From assembly GCA_019096065.1 (NCBI GenBank), contig JAGUCH010000001.1, positions 14,818,001-14,882,000 on the forward strand: DNA of 64,000 bases, in the 5' to 3' direction. Position 1 is the stretch's first letter. Every line of letters begins with the position of its first letter. Below, in pieces: positions 51,135 through 59,600 of the stretch. Source of the DNA: Paracyclopina nana (Eukaryota > Arthropoda > Copepoda > Cyclopoida > Cyclopettidae). The notes beneath the pieces were generated by a model. It worked only from the letters and a program-made list of their open reading frames with translations. It did no database searches and was not told the DNA's origin. Made by a program: the position numbers and the translations under genes.

Positions 51135-51359
51135 ATAAATGCTATTTCAACATTAGTCAACAATGGTCGGAAAATTTTTGAGTTAACCATGACAATTTTT
51201 GAGCAATTGGAGACTGCAAAAAATATGAGGCATAAATTGAGCAACATTTTCACTAAATCAGACTATGTATTTCAATGGAATTGTGTGAATGATTGCAATT
51301 TAGCACAATAAAAGCAAAAGTTGTTTAAAATACAACTTTTCCAATGCACTCACACAATT

Positions 51360-52928
51360 CTAAATGAGAATTTCATCATAGCTTACTGATACTAATTTAT
51401 GATCCTTTGAGCTGTATACAAAAAAATCTGCTCTTCTTGCATTTGTGACAAACATAGAAAGCTGTACTTGGGTGTAATACGGATGCTTTTTGTCCAATTC
51501 TCCATTCTTCAAGTAAGGCACATCAATTTGCTTGTCCATGCAAGAGAAAGGACATTTGATCTCCAGCAGAACCAGCTCACCATTCCTTGTGAGGACAAGA
51601 CCATCTGGAGAAGCCGCCAGCCAAGGCATCTCAGTCTTGATGACCAACCCAACATGAAGTACTTGGTGATTGGTCAATTCCTTGTACTTCGATCTTGCAT
51701 GCTCCTCTTGAGCCATACCATATTTAAGAGCAGGAACTCCGTCCAGGCTCTTCATATTCTGGAAATATGCAGCTCTAGTCAAATCTGCCCTTGCCTTCCA
51801 GATTAGGTGAGCTCTGGAGGCTGTAATTCGTTTTTTCCTTTCATTTTGCCATTCATGGGACAATGACTGTTCAGCAGTTGAAAGGCAGATTCCAAGAGCA
51901 CTTTCTTTGGTGACAACAACATTTTTCTGGTAAAAGTCAAGTTTTTCGTCTGGCAGCTTTGGAATAGGAGAAACACAAGACAAGTCTTGGGCAAATACCA
52001 TTTTTTCCACCCAGTCTGGGAAACTTGAAATCTGAGCAGGGACAGCGGGTTGGATCAGCCTCTCCTTTGTTGGCAATGTCTGAAACACAACACAATATTC
52101 TTTTATCATTTCAAAGATTTCAAAACATTTCTCTCCTGGGTACTCTAATGCTACATTTTTAGCTTATGGGGCATTTGAAAAACTGCTGCTTTGATTTCAA
52201 AACTTTTTCTGTGTTTGTCAACTTGGCAAAAAAACCTGGAGTTGGTGTAACTGTCTGAATTACCTCAATGCAAAGAACTTTGAAGAGAGGATTGTCTGTA
52301 TTTCCAGCGGCCTTCATTGCTTCCAAATGCTTCTTTTTTGCCTCGATCGTGATGCTTTTGAAGTCATGGTTTGGCGACCTCACATCATTTAAGAATATTT
52401 TGTCCAATTCTTGCCCTTTTGGATACAGTCTTTTACCAAGGCTGGAAGGTGCTTTGAATGTACATTTTACATCAGTTGACGACTCCTCTCTTTCATTGTT
52501 GATGAAGTGGAAAAGGGCAGCTATATGCTTGCAAATAGAGGCTCCTGGAAAATAATGAATTAAAAATCCACCTTTTAAAATCAAGCATATTTTTGTTTAC
52601 CTGCAGGGCAGTTGCAGTGTGATCCCACTACTTTGCGATCATTACAAATGGTCATGCTCACAAACCATGGCGAATCGGTGACATTAGTTTGTCGTATGCA
52701 ACGACAACTAATTTCCGTCAGTTTTCCAGGCTCTCTCACTTCTTTTACATGGGAAACATGGTTGGCCTTACAGAGTTCTATTCCTTTAACAATTGTTGAG
52801 TCTCTTGGAAGATCTCCCCACATAATTTTCAAGAAAGAGGTCAATATGGTTTGCTTTGCCATTTTCACGATCGCGTTTTTAGAGCTGAGAATTTGTTTGG
52901 GGCAAATCAAAACAAACTTTTCGCACAT
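51360..52928 (-). CDS. SWIM zinc finger / YqaJ-type exonuclease of the ISL2EU-type element
   Basis: Three exons, 52601-52928, 52264-52544 and 51360-52079, join in phase to about 442 residues (start taken at 52928; an inner Met at 52862 is also possible). A SWIM finger CNC-PAGASI-CKH (C-x-C-x6-C-x-H) is split exactly across the first intron, which supports the join. The C-terminal exon has the YqaJ/lambda-exonuclease core: WLAASPDGLV (Asp), LLEIKCPFS (Glu-x-Lys) and YYTQVQLSM (Gln). In ISL2EU elements this second protein is thought to help transposition by processing DNA ends. It converges on the transposase with a 225-base gap that holds both polyadenylation regions. Confidence 0.85.
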
Positions 52929-54140
52929 GGGGTCTTCAATATTAATCAGCCAAAGTTTGACAAGTAAAAGCCAAATAGGAAAGAAATTTGGTCAGATTTT
53001 TACTTTCTGGAAATTATGCTGGTAGTGCATGACTTTTTGTACTGGCATGGCTATAGCAGGCCCAATTTTTGTGTTATTCAGCAAGTAGTTCTCACAAAAT
53101 TGGAAAATAACACCATTGTCAGCGAATTGAAATATGGCTTTGATTAATAATAAAAACTTTTTTGGAAGCAAATTAGTAGATGGCATGTAAATCTATTGGT
53201 ATTTTTGCCTAGAAGTTACAGAAATTGAAAACTGCAATATTTGAGTCATTTGGCCAGACAGTGCATCCGACGCGGAAAACTTCGGATTTCAACCGCTAGA
53301 GCATTTATGGGAAAGGTTTCCTATTATGTCCGTTTAGACAACGGCGGAACTTAAAAATTCTCAGCCAACCAAACCTCAACAACTTTTTAAACAGCTCATA
53401 TTAGACATTTTAGGCACAAAAACTCCTTTTTGTATCAAATCAATCTTTCTGCGAGCTATTCTTTCGGTTTATTGCCAAAGTTATGCTCGCAATTACGGCG
53501 CTAACAATTTGACCTCGACTATCATGCAGTTCGTAGCCACGCGAAGAAAAACGGAAGCATTATTTGGTCATTGCTGGACCTTATGGACTATGACAATTGC
53601 GAAAGCAATGCCATTACAAAATTCAAGAACTCCCACAGATTTGGTTCTTCAATAACAGACTTTTTCAAAAAAGTGAACATATTTTGAAGTGGGTCCTTCA
53701 AACTTACGAAATTTAGCAACAACATGCTAATATGGAAGCTCCGCCTTAATTACGCCCCGTTCATGTTTAGAGAAAGCCGTAAGATTCGGAAAAACTTGTC
53801 CAGCAGTGAATCATCGACTTTTTTCATTATTTTCAATAGACGTCCATCTGATTTTAGAGAAATACTCAGAACGTCATAGCGCAATTTTTCTCCTTTTATG
53901 TACTATTTTTCTTAAGGAGCTTGGTGCTTACATGAGTGGGGCATGGCATGAGAGAGGAAGTACGCTCAACTTTGAGACAAGGCTTGTGGTACATCTTTGC
54001 TACAAACTTACGAAATTCTGTATAGTCTTGGTGTGAAGAGAGTATAGTTACTCATAGCAAAGCTAAGTTCAACCAGTGACTTTTACACAAATTCTTAACA
54101 CAGTTTGCACAGGTTAGAATAGAATCTGCGGAGAAAAAGG
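52929..54140. other. Right flank of the transposon and spacer before the receptor gene
   Basis: It probably includes the 5' end and terminal repeat of the transposon, but I could not locate them. No gene is supported. Confidence 0.45.
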
Positions 54141-55429
54141 ATGAAACTTGCCATTTTGGATGACAGCAACTCCACCTTGAACTTGGGTATAGATGAGGAC
54201 CAGTCCTTCGATAACTTCTTTGAGGGGAAGCATCAGTTCTTGATTGGTGAGTAGTACTGTACTGTAGCTTCTAATAAAAAATAGATATGCGCAGTGTATA
54301 TCTTTTTTGTTTCTCGGGGAGCCTTTAATCAAAGACACGGTGCCATAAAACTGAGAATCAGGGAATTGGCATCTGGGCACTTTTTGCCCCCCAAAATGCT
54401 TAGAAAAAACAGTAGCATAAAAAATTTGAGTCGGATCGGAAAACTGAATCATAACCCCAGAAATCGTATTGCATTACATAAAATAAATCATGTAGGGTTT
54501 TTGAGCGAAAGCCTAAGTCATATTTTAATTGTTTAGGCATTACTTCTCTGACGTCCATCATTTGCCAAGTTTCCGCTTGGGTATTGTATCCTCCGTTAAT
54601 ATGGTATGAAAGATTTGGCGGCGATCCGATGAAAAGGACCATTTTGAACCAAATTCTATCTCTTTTGTCAATGGACGCAATGTTTGTGTGCATCTTCATT
54701 TGCTTGCCTTGGTGCGTAAGATTAGCTATAGGCCCGTTGAATTTTGCGTATGTTTGGATTTCTTTTACTGTTGGAAAAACATTCACTTGCATGTATGGAT
54801 TTTTCTCTTTCCTTGAATATGAGCTCTTCAGATATCTGAGCATTTGCATTTGGAAGAGAATGCGTTCAATTGATGATATGTTTTTTGGACTATTCTTCGG
54901 ATTGCTGAATACATTGATGGGAGTATTTTTGGCTGTATGCCAAAATATTGGTGATACTCATGGCCATGTTCTTGAGTACTTGCTCAGTGGAGAGAAAGGG
55001 CAGACGAATGGGCTTAAATTCAAGTACGTATATGAATATACTTGTATTTCTGCTTCCCAGATGATTAATTTTTCCAGATTTTACCAGACGACTGGAGTGA
55101 TTGTTTTTGCTACTGGAGCCTTTTTGGAACTTCAAATCTACCGAGAGAAAAAAAGGTCTCGATTGGCACCAGCTGAAAATCTTGAATCATCTCGATTCAA
55201 CATCAAAGCCAACAATAAACTTATTCTGTTGTCAAAGGCAGCTTTTGTGCATGGGATTTTTGGCTGTTTCACAATAGTCCTATTTATGATTTATCATTCA
55301 GGTGATCATGCTTGGCTATATCAAATCATTGAGATCAATTTCGTGATGGTGGAAATTACCATTGTAGCTCCCTTACTTGTACATTTTCAAAATCCATACA
55401 TCAGAAAACAATTTTTGGAGCAATGGTGA
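54141..55429 (+). CDS. Seven-transmembrane receptor (rhodopsin-like orphan GPCR)
   Basis: Two exons, 54141-54246 and 54537-55429, give 332 residues. The short N-terminus has an N-glycosylation site (NST). Seven hydrophobic segments follow: TM1 about LTSIICQVSAWVLYPPLIWY, then the loop FGGDPMKRTILNQ, TM2 to TM6, and TM7 ending in QNPYIRKQF, an NPxxY-like motif. TM3 ends FRYLSI, a divergent DRY position. The short loop-1 motif GGDPMKR recalls orphan 7TM families that are expanded in crustaceans, but that is from memory. The ligand is unknown; a chemosensory or peptide role is a guess. The single intron carries dispersed repeat copy B. Confidence 0.72.
54386..54502. repeat. Dispersed repeat, copy B (inside the receptor intron)
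   Basis: Same orientation as copy A at 48998-49115; shares GAGTCGGATCGG, AACTGAAT and AATCGTATT. It may be a solo remnant of the same element. Confidence 0.65.
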
Positions 55430-55960
55430 CTGTCAAAATATTCAATGAGCAACAATATCATTACTTTTCAAGATCCAAGAGATAATTGTGAGCCAAATGC
55501 ACAATCAACCATAGATCGTCTAGATGACCTTTACTAGGTTCCTGGTTTCAATAAGCCTGGATTCAACAACGAAAAATAGAGCGTTAACTGAAAAAACGAT
55601 AAGCTGGGATTTTACTTAGTGCTGGTTGTACAGCGCACATAAAAACACGAATCAATGAGTAAATAAAAATAGGTATTGGCATCAAATATGCAAATGTAGC
55701 TTTCATATTCTTACTAAAATGTATATGCATAAATCAAAAAGTTTTAAAAAATAAATTGATATTTTTTGTGTTTTACATACTCATTAAAGGCTATGCAATC
55801 GAATAGTATTTTACTTGCTGCTTTTCGGGACTGAGAAGGTATCGTAAAAATTGCCCTAGGTGAGTAAATGAAACCCAGCCGAATCTTGAACCGAGCGAAG
55901 CGAGGTGAATAGTGAGGCACAATCCACATATCAACAACAGTCATGTAATATTTGTATTTA

Positions 55961-56190
55961 GGTCCTTTCCATGTGCTCACTTTTGGTTTTGAGGTACAAA
56001 AAAAATGTGCCACACAAAACCGTTTTTGCAAGACTGTTTTCATTGTTTATTTACGTTTTTTGTTTACTTTTTGCGTACTGGATGTTTACTTATTTGTTTA
56101 CTTCTTTTGCTACTTGCCAAAGACCAATTTGTTGTACCATCAAAAACCGTTTTTGAGTTTTATTTTTTGTAAAAGCACATGGAAAGGTCC
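55961..56190. mobile_element. Tourist/Harbinger-type MITE, 230 bp, TTA target-site duplication
   Basis: The left end GGTCCTTTCCATGTGCT matches the reverse complement of the right end, AGCACATGGAAAGGTCC, with one mismatch. Both sides are flanked by TTA (55958-55960 and 56191-56193), the usual PIF/Harbinger duplication. Inner bases also pair in part (GGTTTTGAGGTAC / GTACCATCAAAAACC). There is no coding capacity. Confidence 0.78.
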
Positions 56191-56209
56191 TTAATTGATT
56201 TGAAGACAG

Positions 56210-56314
56210 ATGAAGAAGTGCGGCTTCGAGAAAGACCAGCCCAGCGGCTTCGAGAAAGACCAGCCCAGCGGCTTCAACATTGACAAGCTTAGCAACCTTG
56301 ACAAAAATAAACAG
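56210..56314 (+). CDS. Possible small first exon with tandem octapeptide repeats
   Basis: ATG at 56210 opens a 35-codon frame, MKKC followed by two exact copies of GFEKDQPS and a third partial one (GFNIDKLS), ending at a good donor CAG|GTAATT. The underlying 24-base unit is tandemly repeated. No continuing exon was identified. A loosely similar short stretch (PGFNKPGFNNEK) can be read at about 55535-55580. It could be a peptide-precursor fragment or a chance open minisatellite. Confidence 0.22.
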
Positions 56315-56472
56315 GTAATTCCTTGTTCCAACTAGCCCGGTTCCAATTACGAAAAAATTGTCAATCGCGGATAGTTAACAGTGGACCTTTAAACGTTTAT
56401 TTCTCCAAATGCACCTAAAGACGAAAGCAATCGCTTATTTATTCTAAAAGAACTCGGGGAAACATATATTTA

Positions 56473-56560
56473 TATCGAGCTGGGGATCATAAAGTAGTTG
56501 CTAAAATGCTTTACTAGCAAGGACTGTAATTTTACGAGTGTTTTTCCATTTAAAATCATT
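56473..56560. repeat. Partial copy of the 48.3-kb fold-back element
   Basis: Shares CGAGCTGGGG, CTTTACTAGC, CTGTAAT and TACGAGTGTTTTTCCATT in the same order as 48311-48440. The outer right arm is missing. Confidence 0.65.
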
Positions 56561-56648
56561 CCTTATTAAATGTGGGATACCAAGTTCCCTAGCGATTATT
56601 CCTCCTAGAAAAATAAGATGAAATGAATTTGTACTATAGCTTTAGAGC

Positions 56649-59600
56649 CTAACAAAATTCGAATACCGTTTGCTCTTCCATGGGCTCTTCTGGCTCCTGC
56701 TCCGGCGCTTTCTCAGGGTCAGCGTTGGACTCATCAACTTCCTCCAGGACATCTTCTACAACTGGCTGACTGTCTTTTTCCTCGTCCTCTTTCTTACTCT
56801 CACTCTCTTTCTTTTCCTTGTCCAAGTCCTTTTTTCTTTGCTCAGCCTTTTGTTTCCATGTTTCCAAGTTTTTCTGGCATTGCTCTTGCATTGGGGCTGT
56901 TTCGGGCAGCACTTGCACCAGCAAGTCATAGCAGGGAAGGCAAATTCCTCCAATGAACCCCACCTGTAAGAGAAAAGATTTATTGAAATCTGGCGTAGCT
57001 TGACCTTTTTTGGGGTCCTCCATCATCATCACAACAAGCAATCACCTGCATAGAGGCAACTTCAGCAGCATGATCCCTGTCAAAAAGTGGAATAGGTTTC
57101 CAGCCCAGATCTTTTTCAACATCACCCTAAAAGCAAGACAAATATCCCAGTTCACAATCAAGTCACCAGGACGGCACAACAAATAACTAAGTGCTACGTA
57201 GAGAGCTAGTGCAGGACAATGAACATGCAAACATTTGATGAAGAAAAACGAGTAAGTTTTAAGATTAACCTGGTGCAATGCTTGCTGGTCTATATAAATG
57301 CGGTTCATGATAGGCACTGGTACTCTGCCAGCCTCCAGCTCAGTGTCCCCCTGCTTATAGAACTCCTCGTAAATTGTGTTGACAGTTTGCATTTGGAGAT
57401 CCCAGGGCTTCGAGCTGGCACAGAGATCTGACCCAGTCATTGCCACAGCCTCCACTAATAGTCTAAAAGTGAAATTGTGCTCGTTACTGCTAATGTGTGT
57501 GATCTACTCGAGTAGTGTGGGAGAGAGTGACTCTTTGTGCGTTTTTGGTACTTGATCATAAAACTCTTCGTAAATCACTGATGTGGTGCATTCTTGTGCT
57601 TCCCAGTTTTTGCTGGAAGAGCAAAGATCGCTCCCAGTCATTGAAATGGCTTGCACCAGCATCCTGGATATCAAAAATCAATTTTAGCTCATCTTAATAC
57701 TTTCTACTCAAAAATCGCTTCGTAGTAGAATTCCAAAAATACGTGAGTTCAATTGCAGCCAGTTTAAGCATTACTTGTTCATGAAACTCCCTATACACGT
57801 GAACGCTCGTTCGCTCTTGTATGTCCCATGGTTTTGAAGATGAATTCAAATCAGCACCCGTCATGCAAACGGCCTCAGCCAAGAGCCTGGATATTTTCCA
57901 ATAATGCAGAGAGGAAAAGCTGCATCGCATATTCACGCCCAAAATACTGTACCTGTGATCTGGTAGGTCCCACGAAAACGATCCTTCCTTTAATATATTG
58001 GACAACCTTGCTTTGTTGGGAAAGAAAAGTGCCAAGTCAGTGGCTAGAATGCAGTGCTTAATGTTGCCTAGCACTTGTCTGTACTCATCTGGGTTCAGCT
58101 TGGCAAATATATTGTGATTCTCCTGCAAAAAATAAAAAAACCTGACCAAATGAAAAAGAATTCACTCTGATGCAGAGGTTTAGCGACGCATTGCGCCAAA
58201 GTAGCGAGAAACTTCTAGTTGAATGGTCTCAGAAAAGTAGCTCGATTTTTTTGGCTGGAAAGATGCGGCATACCTGCTGCAGTATAATGACTGTCATGTT
58301 GAAATGATGGTGCTCCATCGTGGATGTTGAGTAAATGGCGGCCAAGGGGGACCCAATGTCAATCATGAATTTATTATTGAAGCCTCTGTGATCGAGGTCG
58401 TGGCAAATGGCGCCCACAAACATGGACAAACACTGTGGGGAACAAGACAAAAGATGTACACACTTGCGCACTAATGCATTTTTACAATATTCTTATATAA
58501 ATACTCAGACAGCTTGGACTGCATCATTCAGTAGTCAACATGCGGAACTTTGCCGTACTTTTTTGCTTCGCCTTAACCTCGGGATGCTGCTTTGCAGCCG
58601 ACTGGGCTGATGCAAGCATCAAAGTCAATACCAAAACAGTAAGTATAAAGTAGAAATGAAAGAGCTGCAGAAATAATTTCATCTTTCCCGTAGATGGCTT
58701 GCTATTCTGACAAGTTTTTGTACGGGCTCATCAAAAAGGCCGGTGATACTTATGGGGTTTGCCAGTCAAGTCGAGGCAATTACCCCACCGGAGGAAAAAT
58801 GGGCGTATCTTACTGCCTCTTTGACAAGCTTGGATATGTGAGTTTCATTTTTCAAAGACCACTGCTGACAAAGGTATTTCATAAAAAATTTTAACAGCTG
58901 ATCAGCAATGGTATGAAAATCAATTGGGACAAAGTCACCAAGGAGTATGGAACATACAGCAAATTCGTGACTGATTGCAAGGACAGTGACTACGATACTG
59001 ATGGCGGATTTTGGGATGATGTTGGAGATTGGTGGAATGGGGAAGACTTTGATTATTCCACGGTTGACAAGGCTGTAGGCAATTTCTACAAATGTGTCGT
59101 GGCCAAGCTTGCCAGTGAGGCTGAGTCCAAGTTCCGCTCTAAATATTTTGCAGTCTGTCCTGCCAAGTAATAATTGAAAAAATGTCCCACCCAGCACCAA
59201 CCACTCACTGTCACAGAAAAAGCTTTCAGAGAATAAAATGTGTATGATTACTTCTAATGGCTTGAAAATGCCGGTGGATGACTTGAGTATGCTGTAGATA
59301 GAATTGGCCACGTGGAACCCATGAGCCCAGTTGTGGTACGCAACTTGTCGATAATTCCGTCTCACAGTTATGATGAATCTCACCAAAGTCTCATAGTCGA
59401 AACGTTCAAGGCCGAAAAGGTCGACAAACATGAACAGGGCTTTCTTCATTTTTTCCTTATCATCCATATTGAGAGCATAAAACGTAAATCTGCAAATAAT
59501 AATGGTGCAAGCTCAAATTACGTGTACCGAATCATGGGGGAGAGTTTACAGGATCTTCCATCAATATGCATCACTATATGTACCTCTAACTATGCGTAAC

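Larger units (their letters stand above)
49335..52928. mobile_element. ISL2EU-type DNA transposon (core coding region)
   Basis: Two convergent genes, a THAP-domain DDE transposase on the plus strand and a SWIM/YqaJ nuclease on the minus strand, are the diagnostic pair of ISL2EU elements (IS4/IS5-related eukaryotic DNA transposons). Key catalytic residues of both proteins are present. I could not find terminal inverted repeats, so the true ends (somewhere in 48.9-49.3 kb and 52.9-53.8 kb) are not given. Confidence 0.82.
55430..56648. other. Spacer between receptor and phosphodiesterase genes
   Basis: It contains the Tourist-like MITE, a tiny repeat-bearing ORF and a partial fold-back repeat, each listed separately. 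The rest is AT-rich DNA without supported genes. Confidence 0.5.

Noticed and set aside
48900-53800. Terminal inverted repeats of the ISL2EU-type element
   Set aside because: I compared the two flanks by eye and found no convincing matching ends, so no boundaries were assigned.
58540-59170. Classical odorant-binding protein
   Set aside because: Some helix resemblance exists, but the cysteine spacing does not fit the C1-x25-30-C2-x3-C3 pattern, so only OBP-like was claimed.
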